Assembly: GCA_011800805.1 (NCBI GenBank)
Contig: MPNW01001458.1
Location: forward strand, 4,130 to 15,750
Direction of reading: 5' to 3'
Source: Hirudo medicinalis
Taxonomy: Eukaryota; Annelida; Clitellata; Hirudinida; Hirudinidae
Length of the DNA stretch: 11,621 nucleotides
Shown: piece by piece, positions 1-6,418 of the stretch
How positions within the stretch are numbered: position 1 is the first letter of the stretch
Layout of the letters: the number at the start of each line of letters is the position of its first letter
Position numbers and translations under genes: made by a program
Notes under the pieces: model-generated
What the model was told of the DNA's origin: nothing
Seen by the model: only the letters and a program-made list of their open reading frames with translations
Database searches by the model: none

Positions 1-147
1 ACTCACTCACTCACTCTCACTCACTCACTTTCACTCACTCATCATCATTCGCTCACTCACTCACTCACTCATTCACTCACTCTCACTCACTCACTCACTC
101 ACTCACTCACTCACTCATTCACTCATTCACTCACTCACTCACTCACA
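1..147. repeat. (CACT)n microsatellite, interrupted
   Basis: Nearly continuous ACTC/TCAC tetranucleotide repeats starting before the window. Variant units (CTCT, TTTC, ATTC) and a short ATCATCATTCG interruption near 40-50 break the array. It ends abruptly at a GC-rich segment at 148-166, directly upstream of the candidate core promoter. Confidence 0.97.
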
Positions 148-150
148 GCG

Positions 151-220
151 GGGCGCGCAGTGTCGGCTATATAAGAACCGGTCCATACTTAAGGTGGAGT
201 TTGTCGTTCCTCGTTCAGTT
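151..220 (+). promoter_or_regulatory. Candidate core promoter (TATA box plus initiator-like site)
   Basis: A GC-rich stretch (151-166) leads into TATATAAG at 168-175, a full match to the TATA consensus TATAWAAR. A TTCAGTT initiator-like sequence lies at 214-220 (TCAKTY type, candidate +1 at A217). The spacing is a problem: T168 is 49 bp from A217, while animal TATA boxes usually start about 30 bp upstream. Either transcription starts near 198-200, or the poorer TACTTAAG at 186-193, 31 bp from A217, serves that initiator. The following 400 bp has no long ORF and would be a 5' leader. Motif evidence only. Confidence 0.4.
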
Positions 221-718
221 GTATAGCGACCACGTCTGGACTCTTGGCAATCGGAGGTTACACAAGTACTCGAGTCGTTTGTTTAGTTTGTGCTGTAGAA
301 TAATATCTCAGCGTCAAAGAGCTGCCAGCGTTCAAACAATTGTTGTCGGAATCGAAAGTTGAACGTTGAAGTCGAGCGAGCGACGAGACTTGGGATAACT
401 GATCGTTCATGAGAGAGAGATTCTGATTCTGAGATTTTCAGAGGTTGGTCATTTCGCTTGGTTGCTTTTTTTTTTTTGTTGAGGATAATTAATTTGCAGA
501 AATTCACTTTTAAATTTGGTTTATTGCTCTCGCGCTCGACGGACCGACGCACGCCGATGTCGCCCTGCATGAATTTCTTTCCAATTTGGAATTGGGAGTT
601 GATCCAACGTGGAAGAGGATTGGATGAATTAGGACATTCATTCTTCTAATTTTGTGAACATAAAATCAACAAATGCAAACGTTTACAATAGTAAGTAGAC
701 TCAAAAACCGTGTAAGAG
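221..718. other. Single-copy DNA, possible 5' untranslated leader
   Basis: Non-repetitive DNA downstream of the candidate promoter, with a 10-base T run near 469-478. The first ATG at 405-407 opens a five-codon frame that ends at once. A later ATG at 557 opens only 30 codons with no recognisable domain. A pyrimidine-poor TTTGCAG at about 495-501 could be a splice acceptor but is not strong. If 151-220 is a promoter, this is probably leader and intron. No gene is recognised. Confidence 0.3.
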
Positions 719-808
719 AATCATCATCACCACCACCATCACCATAATCATCATCATCATCATCATCATCACCATCGTCATTGTAATCATAACCATCATT
801 GTAATCAT
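719..808. repeat. (ATC)n microsatellite, imperfect
   Basis: Trinucleotide array reading ATC on the plus strand, with ACC, GTC and ATA variants and a degenerate tail (CATTGTAATCATAACC). The aspartate-rich minus-strand frame across it is a by-product of the repeat. Confidence 0.95.
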
Positions 809-1400
809 ACACTTTTACTATCACCTGACTGGTCTCGTTTCGAATGATCATTTGAAGTGATAACAGCACATGGTGATTGCACTCACTCTTCATGTCCCCA
901 ATTAGGGGTCAGTTGTTCGACTCACCGGGAGAAAATACGGCGGGCGTTCGGTTCCCCCCGGTGCCCGGGTGGTCCCGACTGGTTGGGAATTTCCACGGAT
1001 ATGCAGATGCTTTTCCAGGAAATGGCACCGGAAAAGTTTTCTTTTTTTATATTCAAGAGGTCGCTGGTATCCTTCGTGGGCCACAACAATGGATGAGTTG
1101 TACGAGCTCTGAAGAACCTACTATCGGATGATGCACTGAGTTTGAAGCCACCTGTATGAGTGGGGAGAGAGGGGGGTTGGTTCGTCGGGACGAGATGTTG
1201 TATTCATTCGATGTATCAACCCGGTGCAATCGATTGCAAGGTAAACAAGAATCGGATTTTTATCAATGAATTTGACATATCTCGCCCTCCCTGATCGTAG
1301 GTAATGTGCTGCTAGGTGGATGCATGGATGGACGTTTGCCTACGCTTGCCTGTTTGTTTGGGTTTGTCTGGACGTACGACTAAGTAATGATTATTTTACG

Positions 1401-1402
<2 letters not shown>
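809..1402. other. Single-copy DNA with no assignable gene
   Basis: Mixed-composition DNA. A GC-rich patch at 925-1000 has short open frames on both strands. The plus-strand frame 877-1131 has a protein-like composition (for example PPVPGWSRLVGNFHGYADAF) but matches no family I recognise and has no convincing exon boundaries. A perfect kappaB-type decamer lies at 985-994. The rest (1132-1402) shows only short AT-rich and G-rich stretches. Confidence 0.5.
985..994. promoter_or_regulatory. NF-kappaB/Rel-type site
   Basis: GGGAATTTCC matches the kappaB consensus GGGRNWYYCC at every position. Single sites of this degeneracy occur often by chance and no promoter is visible next to it. Confidence 0.25.

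Positions 1403-1431
<29 letters not shown>
1403..1431. repeat. (CT)n microsatellite
   Basis: 29 bases of uninterrupted TC dinucleotides, ending at TACATG. Confidence 0.97.
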
Positions 1432-1433
<2 letters not shown>

Positions 1434-1726
1434 ATGTCTAAGTTTTTACTTTAACCTGTATTTATAGTCGGTATTCCTCAACGCGTGTGGTCCCAAATGT
1501 TTCAAACGGTTTTCGTTTTTCGATGCATTTTTGTTGTGTGTCCGACAATTTTTTTTTGTATCTTTGTTGACGTTCGGATCTTGTTTGAGTGTTTTTGAAA
1601 AGTGGAAAGTCAATATTTGAGGAGGGATTTCGTCGGATGATGGTCTCAAGTTTCAGCCTTAAACGGTTTCTTCGGCTTCAGGATGAGGAGCATTTCAGGT
1701 GCTCCCGCGAGGACATTGTTATGGCC

Positions 1727-1738
1727 ATGGATGGATGG

Positions 1739-1771
<33 letters not shown>

Positions 1772-1845
1772 CGGACGGATGGATGGGTGGGTGGATGGAC
1801 GGATGGATGGGTGGATGGATGGATGGGTGGGTGGATAGATGGATG
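1727..1845. repeat. (GGAT)n microsatellite
   Basis: Tetranucleotide array of TGGA/GGAT with GGAC and GGGT variants that cluster in blocks of 12-20 bp, as expected from replication slippage of partly diverged units. Three frames read through it as WMDG/MDGW or HPSI repeats; none is a credible protein. Confidence 0.97.
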
Positions 1846-1952
1846 AATAATCGTTTGGGCTCACGAGGACTTCCATCCAATCATGAGAAAGTTAATTTTT
1901 GTTTAGCAACAATTCATGCCTTTAATTAGTTTTACTGTGGAGAAAATAGATT

Positions 1953-2012
1953 TCTCTCTCTCTCACACACACACACTTACACACACACGCACGCTCGCAC
2001 ACGCACGCAATC
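1953..2012. repeat. (CT)n-(CA)n compound microsatellite
   Basis: A CT run changes into CA repeats and then into CG-containing CACG/CTCG variants. The change from one dinucleotide to another with scattered substitutions is typical of an ageing compound microsatellite. Confidence 0.92.
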
Positions 2013-2110
2013 TCTCCAACCATCCACTCATTTCTCCTTCCCTCATTCACTCATTCATCCCAATTCTTCTTCGTCCACTCCACTCTACCCAACTCCACCC
2101 ACTCCAAATT
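2013..2110. repeat. Pyrimidine-rich degenerate (CACT/CATT)n tract
   Basis: C- and T-rich DNA with many CACTC, CATTCA and CATCC words, probably decayed tetranucleotide repeat related in type to the array at the window start. No ORF of interest. Confidence 0.6.
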
Positions 2111-2394
2111 GCTGTCAATTTTCACTGAGACGTGCTAACAAAGCCCGCTTTTCGCTTAATGTTTCCTTAAATCGTGCCAAACGATCTGAGGATGTTTAAC
2201 ATCAAAAAGAATTTACCCAACTCAGAGGGCAATTAGGACCTCCATTGGGGGCTCTTCCCTCAACCCTATCTCTTCATTCCTCCATCATTCCTTCCCATCA
2301 GTCCATCGCCGGCTCTTTTCATCTCTCTTTGTACTGCTATCTCTTGCTCCTTATCTCATCTCGCTCAGGGATACTCGAGGCTATTTTTAATTGA

Positions 2395-2415
2395 CATGAC
2401 CTTGATTAGGTCATG
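2395..2415. promoter_or_regulatory. Perfect inverted repeat of nuclear-receptor half-sites (everted, 5-bp spacer)
   Basis: CATGACCT at 2395-2402 and its exact complement AGGTCATG at 2408-2415 flank TGATT. Each arm contains the AGGTCA half-site in everted orientation. The left arm with its spacer also reads TGACCTTGA (2397-2405), the reverse complement of TCAAGGTCA, the extended monomer site bound by FTZ-F1/SF-1 and ERR-type receptors. A purely structural hairpin is the alternative. Confidence 0.5.
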
Positions 2416-2522
2416 AATAATTAATTTCACGCGGAGAGAATTTTAATTGGCCGGCATGGCGTTGACACAGTTGCATAAACGGTTTGTATAATTGCGAGCT
2501 GGCATCGACGAACAAGAATTCA

Positions 2523-2632
2523 TTATGCTAATGATGTTTGGTCGGGGTCAGTCCGGCTTCCATAAATTATGATAATCCAAGCAGATTATGCTAATCACCG
2601 GGATGTTTACTTTACGGATATTTTATGCTAAT
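2523..2632. promoter_or_regulatory. Cluster of TTATGCTAAT decamers (POU/homeodomain-like sites)
   Basis: TTATGCTAAT occurs exactly at 2523-2532, 2586-2595 and 2623-2632, with a one-mismatch copy TTATGATAAT at 2567-2576. Flanking bases differ and the spacing is irregular (44, 19, 37 bp), so this is not a tandem repeat. ATGCTAAT is one base from the octamer ATGCAAAT bound by POU proteins, and TAAT is a homeodomain core. Confidence 0.45.
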
Positions 2633-2711
2633 TCTCTCCAGACGAGTTAACCAAAGTTGCTCACGATAGCATCTTAATGTCACGAAGGTAAGGAAGTCGA
2701 GGTTCTCAGCA

Positions 2712-2768
2712 GGAATTGAATCCGCGATCCCTGGGCGTGGGGAGTGTTTGAACTCTTAATTGAGCGTA
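2712..2768 (-). other. tRNA-like segment (possible SINE head or tRNA pseudogene)
   Basis: Read on the minus strand, GATTCAATTCC (2712-2722) matches the RNA polymerase III B box GGTTCRANTCC at 10 of 11 positions. Upstream, GCTCAATTAAGAG lies within 2753-2768 and resembles the D-arm/A-box region of tRNAs (AGCTCAGTNGGTAGAG). The 30-nt gap between them is near the normal tRNA distance. The T stem and acceptor stem do not pair properly, so it is not a working tRNA. A decayed tRNA-derived SINE is most likely; chance resemblance is possible. Confidence 0.35.
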
Positions 2769-2844
2769 CAGTTAGCCTCGGGTGCGTTGACCTGGACCAT
2801 ATTGAAGCCGGGACTGATAAGAGATTTTATCTTGACTCGTAAAA

Positions 2845-2881
2845 TGTAAACAAAGGGGTCACAAAAGTCAGGACAAGGTCA
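2845..2881 (+). promoter_or_regulatory. Forkhead site plus three half-site direct repeat
   Basis: TGTAAACA (2845-2852) matches the forkhead core RYAAAYA. It is followed by GGGTCA (2856-2861), AAGTCA (2865-2870) and AGGTCA (2876-2881), three RGKTCA-like half-sites in one orientation with 3- and 5-bp spacers. CAAGGTCA at 2874-2881 is also an almost complete FTZ-F1/ERR extended half-site. Confidence 0.35.
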
Positions 2882-2914
2882 AGCCCGGGTCGTGCAACGG
2901 AGTGACGGATGTTG

Positions 2915-2946
2915 TTTCCGGTGACGTCAGGCCATCACGTGATTGG
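2915..2946. promoter_or_regulatory. ETS-CRE-E-box-CCAAT composite cluster
   Basis: In 32 bp: TTTCCGGT (2915-2922, ETS core on the minus strand), TGACGTCA (2922-2929, perfect CRE palindrome), ATCACGTGAT (2934-2943, perfect 10-bp palindrome centred on the E-box CACGTG), and ATTGG (2942-2946, inverted CCAAT). These are typical proximal-promoter elements. A second GACGTCA (3017-3023) and ATTGG (3039-3043) follow. No TATA box or ORF is evident on either side, so the promoter reading is inference. Confidence 0.45.
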
Positions 2947-3051
2947 AGTTCGTGACGTTCGCAGGGTGCGAACTCGCTACCTCTCGATCCATAATTACAG
3001 GTGTCGTTATAGCTGCGACGTCATCGTCGACGTAAGCGATTGGGACCACAA

Positions 3052-3098
3052 TTTTTTTTTTTTTTTTTTTGGGGGGGGGTGGGGGGGTTAGGGGAGGG
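3052..3098 (+). repeat. T19-G9 homopolymer junction and G-quadruplex motif
   Basis: Nineteen T (3052-3070) run directly into G9, T, G7, TTA, G4, A, G3 (3071-3098). Four G runs of at least three with loops of 1, 3 and 1 base satisfy the usual intramolecular G-quadruplex pattern. Exact homopolymer lengths may be unreliable in the assembly. Confidence 0.85.
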
Positions 3099-3259
3099 CT
3101 TTTGAGCGTGTGAATGGGTGGATTGGATGGGTGCCTTGGGAGACAGGCTGCACTGGTTGAACTGGTTCATGCAAGGAAAGGTGATGATGAGGAGGTGGCG
3201 CCGATGATGGATGTCATTGCGAAGGTGTCATCGGTTGTGATAACGATGCTCATTGTTGA

Positions 3260-3324
3260 CGCGACGACGACGATGGTGATGATGGTTATGATGGTGATGA
3301 TGATGATAACGATGATGTTGTTGT

Positions 3325-3355
<31 letters not shown>

Positions 3356-3381
3356 AAGGAGGAGGAGGAGGAGGATGAAGA
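3260..3381. repeat. (GAT)n array ending in (GAG)n
   Basis: GAC, GAT, GGT and GTT triplets with a purer (GAT)9-10 stretch near 3325-3355, then GGA triplets (3357-3375). The methionine-rich plus-strand frame and the histidine-rich minus-strand frame here are translations of the repeat. Looser GATG words begin at about 3183. Confidence 0.93.
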
Positions 3382-3482
3382 TGCTTATCTCTGCTCATCC
3401 TTGTACCTGGTTGCACAACTCTTTGAAGTCTCCGCTCCTGATAGACACGAACCTGTGTGATAATCTCTTGATACGGGATCAT

Positions 3483-3558
3483 CGTTATTATTATTGTTAT
3501 TATTATTATTATTATTATTATTAACATTATTATTATTGTTATTATTATTATTATTGTT

Positions 3559-3612
<54 letters not shown>
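3483..3612. repeat. (ATT)n then (GTT)n compound microsatellite
   Basis: ATT triplets with scattered GTT and AAC up to about 3560, then almost uninterrupted GTT to 3612. The two halves differ by a single transition per unit, suggesting one point mutation spread by slippage. Confidence 0.96.
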
Positions 3613-3750
3613 ACTAATACCATTACTTTGATTGTTGTTATTGTTGCCATAGTTACAGCTCTACAAGCACCTGCCGTGTCTGAACTCAAGTCATCACAAC
3701 GTGTCAAACTCATTTTTAAACTCGGAGACTTGAAGAGCAGGCTTTGTTTA
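3613..3750. other. Short single-copy spacer
   Basis: Ordinary sequence between two arrays, with TTGTT remnants at its left edge. Nothing recognisable. Confidence 0.6.
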
Positions 3751-3874
3751 TGGTGATGAAGATGATGATGATGATGATGGTGATGATGGTGATGATGATG
3801 ATGTTGATGATGATGATGATGATGATGGTGATGAAGATGGTGATGATGATGATGGTGGTGATGATGATGATGAT
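3751..3874. repeat. (GAT)n microsatellite with GGT variants
   Basis: GAT triplets interrupted by GGT and GAA at partly regular positions (GGTGAT pairs every 9-15 bp), ending at GATATTACC. Confidence 0.95.
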
Positions 3875-4060
3875 ATTACCGACAAGTAACAACATGAGGT
3901 TTAAGGTGATAAATGTTGACTAATGGTGAACCATAGTTCAACCCGCGGAGATGGGAGGTGCCCATTGTTTGCGATAAATTATAAACGTGACATTGTACAA
4001 CTAATTCGGTCACCCCTAGCGAGGCTCCTGGGTGAGGTGAGGTGGGACGGGGTGGATGAC

Positions 4061-4087
4061 GGGTGGGTAGAAGAAAGGGTGGGTGGG
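4061..4087 (+). other. G-quadruplex motif
   Basis: Five GGG runs at 4061-4063, 4065-4067, 4077-4079, 4081-4083 and 4085-4087, with loops of 1, 9, 1 and 1 bases. Further GGG runs lie upstream at 4044-4052. It probably arose from decayed GGGT repeats. Confidence 0.6.
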
Positions 4088-4323
4088 TGGTCGAGAGGAA
4101 CTGGTGCGTTAATTGAGAGCGCATCATTTGATTGATGAATTGATTGATTGAGAGGCCAATTGATGAGTGGATAAATCGACGGATGGTTGGGCGGGTGAAT
4201 GGTGCAGCCCGATGGGTGGGTACCCCCCCTGGGTGTCTGGATTGAATTCTCTTGCATCGAGCGAGCTAAGGTTTCCATTCTAACCTACCTCGCTCGTTCT
4301 TTATCTCGTAATCTTGCTCCGTC

Positions 4324-4340
4324 CAGGTGAGTCATCACCT
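4324..4340. promoter_or_regulatory. Inverted repeat with AP-1 site, E-box and donor-like sequence
   Basis: AGGTGA (4325-4330) and TCACCT (4335-4340) are exact complements around GTCA. The centre reads TGAGTCA (4328-4334), a perfect AP-1 site. CAGGTG (4324-4329) is an E-box. The same bases form CAG|GTGAGT, an ideal 5' splice donor, but the sequence before it has stops and no exon-like composition, so a transcription-factor site is favoured slightly. Confidence 0.35.
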
Positions 4341-4605
4341 TCTTGCTCGACTCATCAGTCTCTCGGCAGGTCTCGATCTCAAGATCGCAAGGTTAGGTGC
4401 TATAGGTGCTAATGTAGCTGGTGTAATAGCTGTGCTCCGGGTCGAACAGCTCAAACCAGCTCAGAAAATGGTGATCAAGGTATTCAACTTTCTAAAAAAA
4501 AAATGATTTCACGGAGAAGAAAATGGTAAAACGGACGTGGAATGGATGCTCCGATGTTGGCAACAACTGTCAGTCCGAGCTGGTGGAGACGACCTTGCAG
4601 GCCTG

Positions 4606-4622
4606 TGACGTCATAGCACGTG
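4606..4622. promoter_or_regulatory. CRE followed by E-box
   Basis: TGACGTCA at 4606-4613 is a perfect CRE palindrome. CACGTG at 4617-4622 follows after 3 bp. The pair echoes the CRE and CACGTG at 2922-2941. Confidence 0.35.
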
Positions 4623-4780
4623 CGCAAACAATCGCAATTGTGCCGAATTCCTCTGTCGAGTTGCGCAAGGAACACATGCTACCGGAGCAGAAGTTTCGCA
4701 CCGAACGAGATTCGAGCGCGGGACCCGTGAGTCGATATCCGATAAAGACCGTTGTGTCATATGGTCGAGAGAGAATGCTA

Positions 4781-4941
4781 CAGAGAGAAGAAGAAGAAGA
4801 GGAAGAGAGGAGGCTATTGGTAATGATGATGATGATAATGAAGAAGAAGAAGAAGATGATGATGAAGAAGAGGAAGAAGATAAGATAATGATGATGAAGA
4901 AGAAGATGATGATGGTGATGATGATGATGATGATGATGATG
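4781..4941. repeat. (GAA)n/(GAT)n compound array
   Basis: GAA and GAG triplets, then GAT, GAA again, and finally a clean GAT run (about 4905-4940). It is purine-rich on the plus strand up to about 4890. Frames read as poly-E/K/M or poly-S/I. Confidence 0.94.
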
Positions 4942-5049
4942 GCTGGAATGGCCTGGAAATCAAGGTGAGGTCCTAGGTAGGCACAGGTAGGATTCGCATT
5001 CGGCCCGTGCGCATTAAGCAAATCAACGCCTTTCAGGTTTTCGTTACTA

Positions 5050-5098
5050 TGACGACGACAACGATGATGATGACGATGATGACGATGATGATGATAAT
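5050..5098. repeat. (GAC/GAT)n short array
   Basis: GAC and GAT triplets in mixed order, on the plus strand. The larger array about 70 bp downstream runs in the opposite orientation. Confidence 0.92.
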
Positions 5099-5165
5099 AC
5101 TTCAAGCGCTCCCTTAGAACTTTAAAGCGGTAAAAACTATTCTATTCGTCCAATTTCTCGATTCA

Positions 5166-5208
5166 ACATCATCATTCCCGTTGTCACTGCCTTCTTCATC
5201 GTAATCGC

Positions 5209-5255
<47 letters not shown>

Positions 5256-5440
5256 CAATCGTCATCATAATCACCATCACAATCGTCATCATAATCATCA
5301 TCACAATCGTCATTATTATCACCATCACAATCGTCATCCCACCTTGTTGTCGTCATCGTCGTCATCATCATCATCATCATCATCGTCGTCGTCGTCGTCG
5401 TCATCATCATCACCACCACCACCACCGCCGCCGCCACAAT
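5166..5440. repeat. (ATC)n array with GTC, ACC and GCC sub-blocks
   Basis: ATC core (clean about 5210-5254), then a 24-bp higher-order block (5252-5340), ATC/GTC triplets, a clean GTC run near 5384-5402, then ACC and GCC triplets to 5435. Each sub-block differs from ATC by one or two substitutions spread over neighbouring units. Poly-S/P and poly-D/M frames are translations of the repeat. Confidence 0.95.
5252..5340. repeat. 24-bp higher-order repeat inside the ATC array
   Basis: Three full units (5252-5275, 5276-5299, 5300-5323) and a partial fourth (5324-5338) share the phase-defining word ATCACAATCGTCAT. Differences between units are few (ACC versus ATC at the end, CAT versus TAT inside). 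Confidence 0.85.
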
Positions 5441-5446
5441 CGTCAT

Positions 5447-5714
5447 GGCATCTCGTCATCGTTCGGCAGCAGCGGACGACCGGAATGGAGAGTCATTTTT
5501 TGACGGCCCTCCACGAGCATAAAGAGCGTCCATAAAGGAGGAATTCCTTCACGCATGCGCGAACGTGCTGATGCGTTCCTGCTAACTTCCTGTCGGGATT
5601 TTATTCGCTTTTCAGTGCCGGAGGATGTAATTGCTTTTGTTTTGAGCCGCTGGAGGGACGAGATACGGGGACGGAAAGTGCCATCCAAGTACGGGCCTCC
5701 CCGGCCTCTCCCCC
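5447..5714. other. Single-copy DNA, moderately GC-rich
   Basis: Holds a 10-bp palindrome AGGAATTCCT (5539-5548) and CACGCATGCGCG (5550-5561), close to the NRF1-type palindrome GCGCATGCGC. The ATG within it starts a 79-codon frame (5555-5794) that runs into the minisatellite and matches nothing I recognise. Could be promoter-like DNA; not assignable. Confidence 0.35.
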
Positions 5715-5881
5715 AAGACTTAAGACCGAGGCTTCTTTCCAAGACTCAAGACCGAGTCTTCTTTCCAAGACTTAAGACCGAGGCTTCTTTTTAAGACTCA
5801 AGACCGAGACTTCTTTCCAAGACTTAAGGCCGAGTCTTCTTTCCAAGGCCGAGATTTCTCTACAAGACCGAGTCTCCTACC
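5715..5881. repeat. 26-bp minisatellite with hairpin-forming units
   Basis: Five complete 26-bp units at 5715-5740, 5741-5766, 5767-5792, 5793-5818 and 5819-5844, then shortened units at 5845-5863 and 5864-5881. Each unit has the plan AAGACYYAAGRCCGAG, then two variable bases, then CTTCTTTCC. Unit 2 contains AAGACTC, six bases, then GAGTCTT, a perfect 7-bp stem; other units pair less well. Alternate units carry CTT or CTC in the first arm, hinting at a dimeric unit. Confidence 0.93.
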
Positions 5882-6418
5882 GGGATGTGGAAAGGCGTGG
5901 GAAGAGTGTTGCGCATCTCCGCAGAGATATGGAAGCCTTTGAACTGGAACAAGTTGCGAAACTCGACTCCAGCTCGGCCTCCTCTGGACATGCAACACGC
6001 AGTTTTGAGTTCCACGGCAGACAATTTTCTGGAAAAACAACACGTTTTCTCGCTCAGTTTTTCCAACGCTTGCTTGAATTTTTCCACCTGGAATGTTTCG
6101 CTCTCCGTTCTTCTTCTCCAGTTCCGGGCGCCAAAATTTGAAGGGGAAGAGCGCCATGAAAGGAAGGTACGCAATGGTCCCCGGTTGCGATTGGTGGGTC
6201 GGTGATGGTTGCGGTGGCCGGTGGCAAATGGTCTGAGGTTCGAAATGGACCTGATAGTCGAACGAGTTTTCTCCGTTTTCAACTTTTCCCGAGGGTCCCG
6301 GAGTACTTTTGACCTTTCAACTTTGACCTGGAATGAAAGGCCTTCTTTCTGGTCAGAACAGGACTTATCAGCTTGTAATTAATTTGTTGAGTGATTATTT
6401 AAACAATTTCATCAGATT
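5882..6418. other. Single-copy DNA, overlapping open frames, no recognised gene
   Basis: Frames stay open on both strands: plus 5887-6141 with ATG, plus 5885-6205, minus 5860-6282. This suits either GC-influenced chance or a lost exon. The plus frame from 5887 includes MEAFELEQVAKLDSSSASSG with a mildly coiled-coil-like start, but no family is recognisable. Three overlapping open frames argue that the openness is compositional. Confidence 0.4.

Larger units (their letters stand above)
2111..2905. other. Single-copy, motif-dense DNA; candidate cis-regulatory block
   Basis: The longest stretch without tandem repeats. No open frame here resembles a protein. It contains a half-site palindrome (2395-2415), the decamer TTATGCTAAT three times plus one variant (2523-2632), a tRNA-like segment on the minus strand (2712-2768), a forkhead-type TGTAAACA (2845-2852) and three nuclear-receptor-like half-sites (2856-2881), and is followed by an ETS/CRE/E-box cluster. 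The exact repetition of a 10-mer in single-copy DNA is the firmest sign of function; the rest is inference from motif matching. Confidence 0.4.
3875..4780. other. Single-copy DNA with regulatory-looking palindromes
   Basis: No protein family is recognisable. Seen here: a G-quadruplex-capable stretch (4061-4087), loose GGAT/TTGA tetranucleotide decay (4130-4200), an AP-1/E-box inverted repeat (4324-4340), a CGATCT-CA-AGATCG palindrome (4374-4387) and a CRE with a nearby CACGTG (4606-4622). At 4707-4725, GAGATTCGAGCGCGGGACC resembles a degraded tRNA B-box region on the minus strand, without a matching A box. Confidence 0.4.

Noticed and set aside
1..147. CRISPR-like or satellite array
   Set aside because: The unit is 4 bp without spacers; a plain microsatellite.
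985..994. kappaB decamer as evidence of an immune gene promoter
   Set aside because: A single consensus match with no promoter, gene or second site nearby.
3114..3713. Open frames of 136 and 161 codons on opposite strands
   Set aside because: They are translations of GAT, ATT and GTT arrays (poly-M/I, poly-T, poly-H). The length comes from the lack of stops in triplet repeats.
4523..5446. Acidic, serine-rich and methionine-rich frames
   Set aside because: All lie across GAA/GAT/ATC arrays. The adjoining unique ends show no domain and no exon boundaries.
5860..6282. Overlapping open frames up to 140 codons on both strands
   Set aside because: Three frames are open at once, including the minus strand. 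No domain is recognisable and codon evidence cannot choose among them.
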